64,000 nucleotides of DNA, taken from the NCBI GenBank assembly GCA_963169105.1, contig OY720636.1, positions 74,264,123 to 74,328,122 on the forward strand, written 5' to 3'. The notes beneath the pieces were generated by a model. It saw only the letters and a list, made by a program, of their open reading frames with translations, was not told the origin of the DNA and made no database searches. The DNA is from Ceriagrion tenellum. Its lineage: Eukaryota > Arthropoda > Insecta > Odonata > Coenagrionidae. The translations under genes were made by a program, and so were the position numbers. Of the stretch, positions 21,569 to 34,288 are shown piece by piece (the stretch's first letter is position 1; every line of letters begins with the position of its first letter).

Positions 21569-21732
21569 TTAGCGAAAGGCGCAATGGAGTTCGCAGTCAT
21601 ACATTTCATCCAACAGTCAGAGTAATGCTCTCTTCGCACAGCATCCAGGAGGGGATCCAGATTCCTTTCCAAAATCTTCGCCACCATTCCAAAGCCTTCC
21701 GCGAAGTCTAGTTGACGGCTCCACTCTGCTTC

Positions 21733-21802
21733 CTGGAAATTCCGTCGCGTTTGTAGCGTTTTGTATCAACAGTTTCTTCTCCAGTCTTGGGGGGTATGTC
21801 CA
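21733..21802 (-). repeat. diverged fragment of the hammerhead-like foldback family
   Basis: The plus-strand blocks TTCCGTCGCGTTTGT, CAACAGTTTCTTCTCC and CTTGGGGGG follow each other as in the copies at 5.4 and 20.8 kb. The CTGAAGA box is missing and no inverted arm is seen, so only a remnant is left. Confidence 0.45.
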
Positions 21803-24800
21803 TAAATTTTTCTCGGCCGTCAGCACACATTAATTGTCTCTTTCACGGTTTTATGGACATTGGCGAGTCTGTAAACCTCATTTTCGTCAACATAGCGGCC
21901 GCCACTGAACTTGTCCAACGGTTTTACAAATTTTTGCTCAGAGAGAATAGGAGACGTGTGCGTATTCTCGCTCTACGAATGTGTCCAGTGTGAGAAGAAA
22001 ACCATAAAAAAAATTCGGAAACCTCGATTGAACATCTTCAGCCACATCGATTATCCATCACATAACCGCTCACCCCGGTCCTAAAAATGTCAACCGCCGG
22101 TAAAAATGAGGTTAAAAGTTGACATTAGGTGCACACAGACGTTTTGCACTAGCTACGTTTGGTTTCACTCGAGGATCACAAAAATTTTAATGGTCTCTCC
22201 ACCGAACGACGCGCAAATTTATACTTTTATTATTCTATTTTGCACCATTATTATTATAGATGTATACTATTATTATACTATATGATATTCACTGAACAAA
22301 AAAGTAGTAAAACTGTGAAATAATATCAGCGGTGGTCGCCATATTGTCCAGAGTGAGTTTTACGCACATCCCAAAGTTCAATTAGAATTTAGGATGCAAA
22401 ACAATATCGTATATTGGCGTTTGTCGACGATCAGCGAAAGTTTTCACTCCCTGATGACGTCTTCCGATAGAGGATCTGACATCGAACTGGATATCGGGGG
22501 AGAAGTAATTTTCCTAAAATAATCCATAAACGCGACAGAAATTCATGCGAGCAGAATGGAGCCGACTTATGCTATTTCACAGGAGTATTTGTTCGTCAGA
22601 ACTTTAACATGAAAATAATTGTCGCACATCAGCAATTAACGCATATTGGGTGAATACGGATAAAATGACCGTAACACGGACATTGTAACAAACGTTCATA
22701 ACGTAGGAACAAATGAGATGAGATTGATTATGAAATGATGGGTTGGTCTTGATCATGAAAATCATTATGGCAATTTAATAATCATAAAAACATAAAGAAT
22801 GCCATTAAATTTATTCTTAAGCGAATCAAAGGGTGAGCCTTTCACTTCCCTGGCGGTTAGGTGCTTAATAACACTACGATTGATTCTTGATTCCAAGGCA
22901 AGCGACGGTGGATAATCTAATATCGAGCAAGATATCATGCATTGCGGACGGATTTTTAATATGTAATTGAAAATCAGCACATGTTCCGTAGTTAAAATGA
23001 ATCAACCAAGAGTGGTGCTTAGGCACCACCGACGAATAAATATATTGGACGTGACAAGGTCATTTATGGTCAGTTATGCATTTTAGAGGACATAAAATCA
23101 TTCCTCAAGAAGAAATGGCAAGGATAAGAGACAGAATGATTAACCAGGAAATCCAACTAGATTGGTACATAAAAAATAAGAAATAAAACTATTTATGACC
23201 AGATAATATAATCAAGCGAAGTGTAGTAATGACAGAAAAGAAAGTGCAGTAATCAGGAAAGTGTTCGCCATGAAGCAATTTGGTATATATTGCCTCGGAC
23301 TGGGTACATAAGTTCCAGTTATAGGCATAACAACGTTGGAGACCAAAAATACATTACCACTTCCCCCCCTCAAATTTTTCCACTCCATTCCCCAAGGCGT
23401 TATCGATAGGGTACCAAAACGTATCAAAAGGGGATGTATTAGCCGCCCCCTTATACTTCGATACCCTGTGGAGTTATGCTAAAATGATCGCTTTCTCATT
23501 GACACTTCGAAATTTCAATCAGAGAGTGAGAAGGGTACCTCGGCGAAGGCGCCGAAACGCTTGAGCCCTTCCCCCAACATCCAGAAAGTCATTACGCTAT
23601 CAGGCATAGTACCGTCCTTAATCATTAATTCCGAAAAACTGAATTGATTTCATGATAAAAAACAACACCCAATCTCTCAGAAGAATGTCAACGGGAAATC
23701 TTAAGAAAGCGAAGTAGCAAAAATTAACTACAGGGCCACACAGAAGAATCTTCGTTCTCAATTTTAAACCATGCAGTAAGGAAACTCACGCTGTGAATAA
23801 TAGACGATCCATGGTGACCACCGTAGTCTTTCCAGTGCATAGAAGGACACTTCACATGAGCAAAATTGTTTGTCAAAATTGCACCACGACACGGCATTAG
23901 AGTTCCTTCGATTCGAAAGGATTGCGAAAAATAAGGCAATGCGGAAATAGCTGGCGAGTAGAAGAGAAGTGCGTAAGCAAAGGTGATTGTCGCCGGAATT
24001 TTCCGTAGTGGTGACCTTAACACCCACTATTATATTATCTCCATAGAATTGCGGTAGGGAAAACCGACGAGTGGTGCCTTCGCTAAAAAATAAAAAGAAT
24101 TAATCTGATTCCCAGGAAAAATCGTGATCCCAAGTATTCTAGGTAATCTACGCGCGCAAGTGAGGGTCAATTTCTCGGCAATCACGAACAGGAATTAATG
24201 TGCGCGAGGGCATAAGCGTTAATCATTTGCACTCCGGACTCAGTTACATTTTTCCCTCATTTAGATTAATGTCCGAATAAAGATTGAGTGAATTGTAATA
24301 AGAGTTATACGCAAACGTCAATTTCGACACTTAAACAGAGTACTAACTGAGGTGCGTTGTTTTGTATAGAGGAAGTAGTTCCTTTTCCATTTTTTCGGAA
24401 AAACAGGAAAGATTTAAATGATTACACAAAATGGATTTCCGACTAAATCTAAGTTTGTAAATGATAAAGGGATGAAGATTTCTTTTAGCCGCTTCGTTGG
24501 AAATGCATTCATTCATACACTCAGAAACAATATCACAAAGATACCTCAGGGTGAGCAAAAATTCCCCACCTTCTCTAAAGATACATAAGTACCGGTGCAT
24601 ACGCGTCGAGGTATATAAAAAAATCAGTGATTGCATGATTAACGAGATCAGTGACGTCCATTGGTCGAGAAAAAACGTCAAAGACCGATCAATCCAACCA
24701 GCCAAAAAACATACCAACAAAAAATAGCAAATAGTGGAAAAGTAAAACATTGCTACTCAAAACAAATATTTTTTGATTTTCTCACAGTAATTGTCTGCCA

Positions 24801-25654
24801 GAACACAATCTCCATAACTTCCTTCAACACATGGAATCAAATCATGTCCACCGATTTACGGAGACGAAAAACGGAGAAATGGCCACGAGAATATACTCCA
24901 CCAGGACCAGGGTATCGAATCACGGACCAGACACCTATGCTACTCAAGCTCACTAATAGTATTCATGACCTATTTTAACAATCAAATTTAGTACCACGAG
25001 TATAAAATACAGACTCGAGTGTGATGAGGTGGAACCTTTCTATAATAGCTGCATCAAAACACCCTCAGTTTTCCTCGAATGAAAGATTTTTACAACTAGT
25101 CATACGAAATCTTTTAATGGTGGAAAATTACAATTGGCGAGTGCTTTTCTTCAATCAAATCTAGTACTCTTAAACTCCACCAAAATTCCCAGGAGCATTA
25201 GAGAATAGACCAAGAAGTTTGATAGATTAAAAGCTGAGATTACATCTGCGTTAATTATCCATTTATTAATCTTCAAAGTTGTAGCAACTAAAACTTGCTG
25301 GTATCATGAAGCAGGATGAACCACGCATCTTACTTAATAGATTACGGTTAAACCAATAAATCAGTAACGTTTTCGTGATACTGTATTGAAGGCTATTATT
25401 TAGGGTTCGGTCGCATTCAAATTAAAATATATGACCAGAGGAAAAAATAGGAAAAACCATTGATAGGTCCTCATATGTTGTAAGCAGACACAAATCGAGA
25501 CACGACTGGGCCATCCTGGTGCCGCCGGGTACCATTCTCAGTTCGATAGGAAATTTCCATCAAGAAAAAAAATCGTGCATATTTGTGTACATTGAAATAA
25601 TCAGTGCTTGGAAAACCAAAGGCGAGCGATGGTATCATCAGAGTCCAAAGAGAA
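21803..25654. other. no gene recognised; one tRNA-like fragment
   Basis: Positions 24915-24965, read on the minus strand, contain TGAGCTTGAGTAGC and then GTGATTCGATACCC, arranged like pol III A and B boxes, which suggests a tRNA-derived SINE scrap. The open frames at 23724-24027 and 24343-24750 (minus) are unrecognised and are not called. Confidence 0.35.
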
Positions 25655-25992
25655 TTAATATGCTAAGTTTTTAAAAATATTTAACAGTACTAGAAGCTGC
25701 CAAGTGTACAGAAGAGTAGAAAAGCAAAGGACCATATGGAACTCCATACAGAAAATAAGAACCAGATGGATTGGACACACCCTGAGACACAATGGGTTTG
25801 TAAAGAACATAATTGAAGGCAAAATATAGGGAAAAGTCCCCATTGTAAGACCCAGAAATAAGTTCACGGACCAAATAAAGAGGAAAGTGCATAGAAAGAG
25901 ATAGAGAAGTAAGGGATGTAGCATTAGATAGGAAAGGGTGGAGGGCTGTAGTCAACAAATCTTAGGATTGAACGACCAATGATGATGAGGTG
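25655..25992 (+). pseudogene. LINE 3'-terminal fragment
   Basis: The plus-strand frame near 25737 reads IRTRWIGHTLRHNGF, then NIIEGKI, and further on KGWRAVVN, with stops between them. RWIGHxLRH followed by an EGK(I/V) block and WRxxV near the end is the conserved C-terminus of insect APE-type LINE ORF2 proteins. The sequence ends GAACGACCAATGATGATGAGG, a typical short simple-repeat tail. The copy is 5'-truncated. The two open frames on the opposite strand here are shadows. Confidence 0.7.
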
Positions 25993-28900
25993 CTACCAAT
26001 AGACAAATACTACAATCGCGGAGATTTTTTGGACCAAAAACCTAAAATTGATTAATTACATAAATTAAGATACAGATAATAGGATTAAAACTGTTCTAAA
26101 ATAAGCAATATGTTTGTCCACACCTAACATTTACTCGCCACCTAATTTGCCATATCTGCAGGGCCTCGCGATTTCTTCCGTATTTTTTACAAAGTTCATG
26201 ATCACTGAGAACTGTTAGGACAAGTTTGGTCTTACAATCGTCGCATTTGCAAACAAACATAACATAACGCGGGAACTATTATATTGTAGCCCCAGAGCTA
26301 AGACCTACCTCGACCTAAATCCTACTACATCCTCGACCTAAATTTTACAGCAAATGGAATGGGGAAGGTATTCCCAAATCAGTGTTCGCCACTCGGAAGC
26401 GTCATCCTCCCTCAAGATAGAAATATGCAAATGCACGATTTACTACACATCATCAGGTGAAAAGAGAAAGTGGAGATAATGTCATGTCATACAGCAAGAT
26501 GAACTGAAAATGTCAGATGATGGAGTGAGTCACGAATGTTCATAAGAAATGAGGGAAAAAAACTATCAAGGTCCGCAGTGTAGACTTCCCCTTCCCTACG
26601 AAACGAGCAATGGGATAATATCATAAATCGAGTAAATTCACTAAAAAATAGAAATGTCAAGCTCAATAATGACCGTCCTCAGTGATATCAAGTTCTTGTC
26701 TTCGTCTGCTAAAATCATTAGCATTTCATTGTAATGAATGCCATGGCTTGCAACACGTCAGATTCCATCCATCGGCTCATTGCGAATCTTTCCCAGCATT
26801 TAAAAGAAAATTTAAATCACGCGAAATTCGTAAACAACGCATATTCTTAACTATTAAATACTTAACTATCATACACAGTATTATATTCTGTTTATTTTAC
26901 ATTATATTACACATATATTATATTTTCGAGAATACACTCTTCATCGGTATGGATATTGTAAAACGGTCGGGTTTAAGAATCTCTAGTAAAATATTTCCTC
27001 GGTACGAAAATCGGCGTTTATATGCTCTCCCATCGATAGCGCTCACGTCAACTGACCGTCAGTAATATGCAATATACAAACCGTAATTATCTTTTAAAGT
27101 CAAGTTAAAGGATAGTCTACGTCGACTCACATATATAGTTCACCAGATATCATGAAAAGCGTATCGCCTATAACTGCTTTAGACCCACTGTTTCCTAAAT
27201 AATTTTTTTGTGATGCGAGTGATCTTATCAAATCAGAAAGCAAGCCAATTTCGTACAAGGTTGAGTCGTGCTAGCAAATTTTAAATCCTAGAACGACTAA
27301 ATATTTGCTGCAGGTGAATCTAAATTCGTCAACTGATTACCTTTGTTTTCAAAGAAAAGTGTCCGTGAATGAAACCAGAAAATATACAGATCCTTAATAA
27401 TCAGAGAAGCTCTTTTAACTATTCGCGAGGAATACATGAAATAATGACAGTCCATGGCATAAATAACGACTTTGCAGAATAATGTCAATGTAACATCGCG
27501 AATCGAAGCGTCGCAAAGCACGACTAGACTTTTCATTTGGTTTGTCGCCGTAGCATGGCTGTTCGGTTAATGCTTTGAGAATCGACAACACCTATAGGTA
27601 ATATTGCTTTGAATGCAAGGTCATAGTATAAGCTGTAAATTATAACTCAATATCTAACTAAAATCGTCCCTTAATTAGGATAACCCTGTCGATGCTTCAA
27701 CCGGCATGCAAGCATAACACATTTTCCTCGCTTTGGTTGGTGGGTCGATATCAGAAAAATATAAAAAGACTATTCATCGCAAAGTCGAGCAGTATTTTTA
27801 AAAGCCTCCAACTACGAGAGTATTATAATTCGAGCGAGTTCAATACCGATTCCGCAGGTATGAAAACTTCGAACAGCTCATTTATTTTGAGGGAAAAAAT
27901 AAAATATTTTCAAGCAAAATGACTTAGAGAGCAGTTGTTCCCAAAAAAATTTCAAAATTAAAAATGAAGAGAGCATTAAGAGGCAAATATCAAAGCTTTT
28001 TTCCCCTCAAAACGGAAAGTCATCGGCGCAAATTCCACGAAGAATACCTGTTTCAGAAATACCGAAACTGTAAACACGGAATTTATTCATTAATCGTATT
28101 CGTATGGGTGTTATTCACACGCATCAAACCGTAAATTATCCTCCCGCTAAAAAAACGCAATAATGATCAATCTGAAACTTACTCATCCACCGAAAGGAAG
28201 CATACGGTTCTACAGAGGCAAAGAATAACTCCGAAAAGCAAAATCATAACTGCAAAGCCCTAACTTCATACATTCACTTCACACATACATCTACGTAGAT
28301 TTTACTATACAAAAAAGGCAACAAATATAGCCGCCCCATTAAATACCGCACAAAACCGATATCTCTGATTATTTAAGTTAACGTCTCGCAGGTTACTTCA
28401 CAGGGTCCTAGGACATAATAAAGTTTAAAAATTAAAATTAACATCTGGGACTATAAATCTGATCAGAAGCTTGCTTAGATAAATATAATACCATGCAATC
28501 AAATGCGATTATGCAATGTAATGAGAATAAATAACACTAAAATATATCGTATGGGACATTATTTGTATATCAGAGGAAGACAGAGGTGTGCTATAACGCT
28601 TGCCAAGCAAAGTCGACACTCCCGCATCGATAGGATTGGAAAATCGGCAAGATATTTATCGGTCTCAAGTTCTATGGGAAAAACATTGGGTTAGTCCTTG
28701 CAAAAACCATTGTCATAAAATTAAAAAAACTGGTCAGCAAACTCACCGATGTGAAGAAACAGCAATCACCTCAGCAGGTAAACACACTGGAGAACGTCCA
28801 GATAGGTAGACCTTGAAGGATGGCCACATGGAACAGACGATCGATCCTTGCGTCTCCCGATTAGCCAATTGCACTTCCTCCCAGGGATCTCTTACCTCCC

Positions 28901-31900
28901 TCTTCTTCTGCTGGAGTCGATAAACAGAGAGAGATAGGAATGCTGAGGGGGAAAATGAACATGGCTTTTGTTAGATGGACTCGAAAAAAATAAAATTATA
29001 GATGAAAACATACTGTGTTAACCAATCTTGCTGCACTTAATGGATACGAGATACTCAACATTGGAAAAACGTATCGTTGTGAAATAATTCCTCCGAAATC
29101 AGGAGTCATAAGCGGTTTCAGGCCTAACTTTGAGAAATCGATCCATGTTGGAATGATAAACAATAACTCCGTAATTTCACATTATTTACTTCATTGTCTA
29201 TCTTTTTTATTCTAATTTATTTAAAATGATGTTATATGAATAAGTCATAGTTTCTCATTCAAATCATAAAATGGTGTTTGAGGCGGATACTGAAATAAAA
29301 TGGACGTATAGTATCAGCAATATGGAATTATAAAGAATTGAAGGTAAGAACATACAATTGAGCACCATGATACATAGTTAACTCGTACAGAGCCTAGTAA
29401 ATATGACATATAACAGAAAGTCCCACGAGTACAATTAAATAAATAGAAAAATACATACTTAAGTAAAATAAAACGGATAATAATGAGACGAACTTTCATT
29501 GTATTAGGAAAGAATAGGTTTCATTAAAGAGTTGCAGCAAACCAATCTCAGTACACTTTAAAAAATGACTTAAAGTGATGGAGATGACGATCATTTTTGA
29601 CAACGATAAAAATTTTAAACACAATGACGCTAGCCGGGAAGATCATAAAGGCTAATGATCAAGGAAATCACCTCCAAAAAGGTAGGCTTGAGCTCGGTAT
29701 GCCTAGACTAGCACGATTCATGGAATCGAAATATCCCATTAAAGTTCCATCAGCTCCACCAAAGGATTGAGACACATAAAATGAAAATTCAAGATATGAA
29801 TGAAAAGAGGATGAAGGATTGGAACATAAAGCGTGCACTTACGGGAAAACTCCAATGTTGTTTCCATTATTTTTTTTAATACTATGTAAACGGGGGTAGA
29901 CTAATGCACAGGAGGAGAGTGGATTGCGAAGATGCGGGCTATCTATGCACGACAGTGTCCCTAGATGTGCTGTCTTATATACTCCGCTTCGCACAGATAT
30001 ATGCACGACTTAATACACCACGATGCAGAAATTCATTTGTGAATTGTTAATTGATGCTAAAAAATACAATTAACGAAAATACTTCTTACACAGAAAAGTT
30101 TCTTTATAATTTTTGGATAAACTGACAACAACTAGAGTTTGCATGTAATGATGGTCACGGAAATCACCATTAACAACATCCTAAGCTTAAATAGCTCCTT
30201 AACATGCAAATTCCTCCCGCCGTGTAACGTATATTTTTGAAGGAAGGAGAGGATTATGATTCATTATTGCGGATGAGTTGCTGCTTAAAAGGGTAAGCAG
30301 AAACTGATAAAACAAGGTCACGGTAACAGAAATAGAATAAACATTGGATAATGGATGGATTTCTGGGGGTTTATGGTTAAAATTAATCATGTCGTTTTGG
30401 ATATTCGACCGATATAATTCGGAAAAAAATCATAATATCAAAGTTTCCCTTGAGCTCATTCCATAACCCTCATCACACACACATAAATTCTCAAATAAAC
30501 AACAGCTGGATATGTCTCTTCGTGTTTGGCGCATTCAGATTTGTGGTCGTTATTACTGACAGCGTTTCAACGTTAATTCTGACACCAATTTTCCACCCAA
30601 TTTATCCAACGTAAAAATGTTAACATCTAATAAATAATTACCCATCACTATTGCTTTAACATTAAATAATGGTCTCCTAATTTTCACTAAGTTGAAAAAA
30701 CGCACTTTTACTCAGCCTTTAAGAGTAATCTAATGCAATTTGTACGAATATGTCTCCAGGAATGTTAAATTCTTCTATTCAGTTTTTGAGTTGGAAACAG
30801 GAAAAAGACTTGTGAAAAATGAGTGTCTTGTCTTCCCCGCTGTCTATTCAATTTTTTATATGAGGGACGTATAATTACCGTTTCGGATAGGTGTATGACT
30901 TTGATGGTATTCAGCTCTTAGGAAACTTCACAATTTAATAGGAGGATAGGGTTGAGGCGGTAAGTCACTGCATTAAAGCCTGCATGCCTTCCTTCAGGCA
31001 CGGATATTATGATGGCCACAGGATTCCTAGAATTTTCCTGCGGAGAAATGAAGAGATATGATCCCAAAGGTTGATGATAGCTCCGTGGTCAGATGTTAGG
31101 GATATATCTCTATCTCCGCCCTTCAACAATTAAAAGGTTATGTACCCACCGAATGAGAAATAACATCGCGATCATTTTACTTGCGGTGAATAATGTCCTC
31201 CAGTCAATTTCTATGACGTAAATGAGAGAATGGAATTGAAAGTAAAAGCGTCATAGAGCAAAGGAGTTATTATTGGGAAGGAGAATAGGAATTATGATGA
31301 TATAATATGGATGAGTGATGTAATAATGGAACAAGAGGATAGTTTTGCGTTTCTTAGCCGAGTAATTCTCCGCTCGAGTATATTTTGTGGTAGTGAAACT
31401 AAGATAAACTTAGGTAAGTGATGAATGCACTGGGAATGGAGCGCCTAATAAGTGTTAGTGTAAGAAATAGGAGAGATAGGGTCATGAAAGAATGCGGGAT
31501 GGATTAATCAGGACTAGACACATATCAAAAGAGTAAGCTTTGTTGGTTTGGGAAAGGATGAGCGTCGAAAGACGAAATAGATTTTTGTCACTAGAGCAAA
31601 GGGTGATAGAGGAACGGATAAACCGAAAAAGTGTGGTAAAAGATACTCTGAAGAGGAGGTATTAGGAGCCCAGAACAAGAAAATGTGATTGCAACAATTT
31701 ATGAATCTACTAGAAGCGAAAGAGACATGCAAGAATAGAAGATTATTATATAAGAATATTTCCTATGGCTCACAGAAATAAACTAACTCTTTGACGGTGA
31801 CCACTCCAAATGAAAATGGCAAGATGGGCGGATGAAAAGAGTGTAATTGGAATATACACACATATGTAATGATGTTCTCTTCGAAGATAAACACTTGATC

Positions 31901-31939
31901 AAGAGTCAATTAGGATTTGATACGCCAACGTTAGAAACT
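25993..31939. other. no gene recognised in about 5.9 kb
   Basis: No conserved coding pattern, RNA gene or strong inverted repeat was seen. The 127-codon frame at 26682-27065 is hydrophobic and unrecognised. At about 28785-28802 the residues HTGERP, a zinc-finger linker, occur without a proper C2H2 pattern around them. Confidence 0.35.
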
Positions 31940-32296
31940 ACCACAAACAATCTGTCCAGATGAACGCAACCCTTGGCGGGAAATGGAAGCATTTAGACGG
32001 AACGATAGGATGGGATATTTGGGGAGGCGACCGACGGTTAAGGTCATTTGCGCCATAGGGCATAGGTAAGGGAGGAAGGGTGGATAGAAACCCGGCGTCG
32101 GCATTAGCCTGCTCTTGACGAAAGGCGCCAAGGGGACCACGGCTTAACGTCTCATCCGACAGACGGAGTACTCCACTTGAAGTCCCTCCACAAGACACTC
32201 ACGTAGGGATTGGGTTCCTCTGAAAAACATCCGCCACTGCAGGGATTTGACCGCTGGCCACCCTCTAACCTCCACACCAACCCGATCCCCACCCCG
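31940..32296 (-). repeat. tRNA-derived SINE (GATCGGGTTGGTG family, copy 3)
   Basis: On the minus strand the head GATCGGGTTGGTG starts at 32287. A B-box-like GGTCAAATCCCTG lies at about 32252-32240. The body landmarks ACTTCAAGTG, GTACTCCG, GGATGAGACGTTAAGCC, TGCCGACGCCGGG and CCCTTCC follow in the same order as in the 11.9-kb copy. This is the longest and best-preserved of the three copies. Confidence 0.6.
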
Positions 32297-33219
32297 ACGG
32301 AACGGTAGTTCGCGTAGTTCCGCATCTATTTGACGCTGATATGAAACATACTACTTTCTCATTATCTATTTAATTAAATGGGAAATTAAACAAAGACCAT
32401 GAACATTTTTGCTTGCAAAACTTGGTGCCATATGCATGGACTATCGCTGATTGGTGATGTAATGATGGATGGGTTGTTCAAGCAAGCCGGCTCATAGCAA
32501 TAAGCTCGCACGAGAAGCGCTCACATCCATCTCATAAAATCATTTACAATGGCCAGTTTGACTTGAGAAATAATAAGTGAAATACATTACTAAGGGAAAT
32601 GTATCGTAAGCTTGTCAAAAAATAGCGAAAACAAGACTAGCACAACTGCAAGGCGGATTGGAAAAAATCTCTAAACCAAATATTTTTAAGAAGAAATGTT
32701 TTACTCATCGAAATAATTCACCGCAGAAGATTTTCAACCACAAATGGCCTGCAAAAAACCAAGAGTTCGAGTAAACGTTTTCTAGATACCGGAAATCTCA
32801 GGGTGAAACGTTATTTTAGAAAAGTGCAGGATCCGTGTGATGCATTAAAAATAATGACATCGAGACAATGAGAAGCAGACACAATACGTCGCTAAAAAGA
32901 CAACTTATTCAAAGAAGTGGGCCCAAAAAATATTAATCGCTAATGTTGGCGATCTACCGATCATGTTTCATGAAAAGTTACTTATCTTTATTTTTAAGCT
33001 AATTTGATTTAATTATAGTTTACCGAAAATTTTGCTGGATTAATTACGGTATGCTAGGCGACAAAATTTGTATACACGTCAAGTGCATCACGACTTTTTA
33101 CTCTTATTCGTGATTCATTATCAGGCAAAAAGGCAAATGCCTGGTGATATTTCACTTATAAAAGTTTACAGCTGCCTCGTAAATACCATCGACATCATCA
33201 AATAACTAGGCAAAATTAG
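32297..33219. other. no feature recognised
   Basis: AT-rich sequence without a family resemblance on either strand. Confidence 0.35.
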
Positions 33220-33310
33220 GGTTAATAGTTCTCGGGCATCACCCGGGTAGGTGTTTTCCACAACGGCCGAAGTTTCAAAGGGAGACTTTCTCATCGTCTT
33301 CAGCCACGAA
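33220..33310 (-). repeat. Penelope-like terminal fragment with hammerhead-like core (second type)
   Basis: On the minus strand, CTGAAGA (33303-33297) is followed by CGATGAGAAAG, TCTCC and GAAAC (33276-33272), then GTTGTGGAAAACACC and GGGTGATGCCCG. The order CUGAAGA, imperfect hairpin, GAAAC is hammerhead-like. The sequence around it differs from the 5.4 and 20.8 kb foldbacks, so it is a separate family. Sequence of this kind occurs at Penelope-like element ends, but I could not confirm that here. The minus-strand open frame at 33275-33511 reads into it (IFVAEDDEKVSL) and is unrecognised. Confidence 0.35.
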
Positions 33311-33519
33311 AATCATGGGTAACTCTAACTCCAAAACATCGGCAACAGTGGACAACCCAACACGGTGTGAAGCCTGAGGTAAATTCATCTCAGTTCTGCG
33401 CCGGAAAATCACCAGATCTTCCATTGTTAATAAGAGGCGTTCATTGATAACATACACATGTATCTCATCAGACAATTCAATTAGTGATGAAGGAGCATCA
33501 TTTAATTCCACGAAATACC

Positions 33520-33740
33520 GTACAAGTCACCTCCAGGGTGCGTGGAATGGCGTGATTCCACACCAGATATGCAATGATCGTCCCAGTTCAAATCAGAACT
33601 TGGTAGGCTCCCCCGGCCGATAAGCTGGGGCCAGAAACCATCCAGGAGAACGATGCAAATCGGATACAATCTGGGATAAATAGAGGAGGGAATGGCGTTT
33701 ATATGTTGACTAGAGTTGATGTACAAGCTTCCCATTCCGA
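33520..33740 (-). repeat. tRNA-like SINE, CCTCCAGG(G/A)TG family, copy 1
   Basis: The plus-strand blocks CCTCCAGGGTGCGTGG, ATTCCACACCAG and CCCAGTTCAAATC recur in order at 35067-35150. Read on the minus strand, the last block gives a B-box-like GATTTGAACTGG. The two copies are roughly 75 percent identical by eye over about 80 bp. The further extent to 33740 is estimated. Confidence 0.45.
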
Positions 33741-33902
33741 GGGTCCAGTATCAAATTCATACTGCGACAGAAATTTCCCGGCGCATTCGCGATTCATTTC
33801 TTATCCACGTGACATTGTAGTCGTCATGGTGCATTTATTTGAAGGACAGGGTAAAATTCAAAATAAAATCGAATTCTAATGCCCCGAACTATTAATCGAC
33901 TT

Positions 33903-34088
33903 TTCAATTGTGTGAAATTCACAGCGAAAAAATCATTCATATGGACTGGGAATCGAACCCAGAACCCTCGATTTCGCACCAAGTGCTCAACCAATTAAGC
34001 TATCCAGGCGTCCTCTTTCACTGTGAATCTCATGGGGGCTTTAAGGAGCAAGTAGTCTTCACAGGTACCGTGGATGTAATGCCAGAAG
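33903..34088 (-). repeat. tRNA-derived SINE, minus-oriented copy of a head-to-head pair
   Basis: Read on the minus strand from 34088, it gives CTGGCATTACATCCACGG, TTGCTCCTTAAAGCC, GAGATTCACAG, then a tRNA-like head with A box TAGCTTAATTGG and B box GGGTTCGATTCCC (near 33965-33953), and a tail GAATGATTTTTTCGC. About 90 percent of the first 65 bases match the plus copy at 34290-34355. Confidence 0.65.
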
Positions 34089-34215
34089 ATCTGAGTTCGA
34101 TTCCCAGTCCAGGCGAATGATTTTTCCTCTGTGAATTTCACACAATTGTGTGATCACTAGCGGGTGACTCCGTCGAAGTAATTACGCGGATAGTTCCGTG
34201 GTTCTTGGAAAATGT
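34089..34215 (+). repeat. tRNA-derived SINE, 5'-truncated plus copy
   Basis: It starts at the B box (GAGTTCGATTCCC, 34093-34105) and continues CAGTCCAGGCGAATGATTT, GTGAATTTCACACA, GACTCCGTCGAAGTAA and CGTGGTT. It matches the second half of the 34289-34540 copy almost block for block. It directly abuts the minus-oriented copy, so the head of one meets the middle of the other. Confidence 0.65.
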
Positions 34216-34288
34216 CCAAAGTAAACACCTTTGTATTTAAAGTTGGGCTATACCCTAGACTGTGGCGCTTAGTGCTCGCATACGGGTA

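Noticed and set aside
23390..23580. GGCGAAGGCGCCGAAACG with nearby inverted motifs, considered as another hammerhead-like core
   Set aside because: No CUGANGA box precedes the hairpin and no repeat context supports it.
24343..24750. 135-codon minus-strand frame
   Set aside because: AT-driven, overlaps a plus-strand frame, and shows no conserved pattern.
26682..27065. 127-codon plus-strand frame
   Set aside because: Hydrophobic and AT-driven, with no motif or domain; its length is plausible by chance in 64 kb.
28600..28809. HTGERP residues, a C2H2 zinc-finger linker
   Set aside because: The cysteine and histidine spacing around it does not form a zinc finger, so a six-residue match alone is not evidence.
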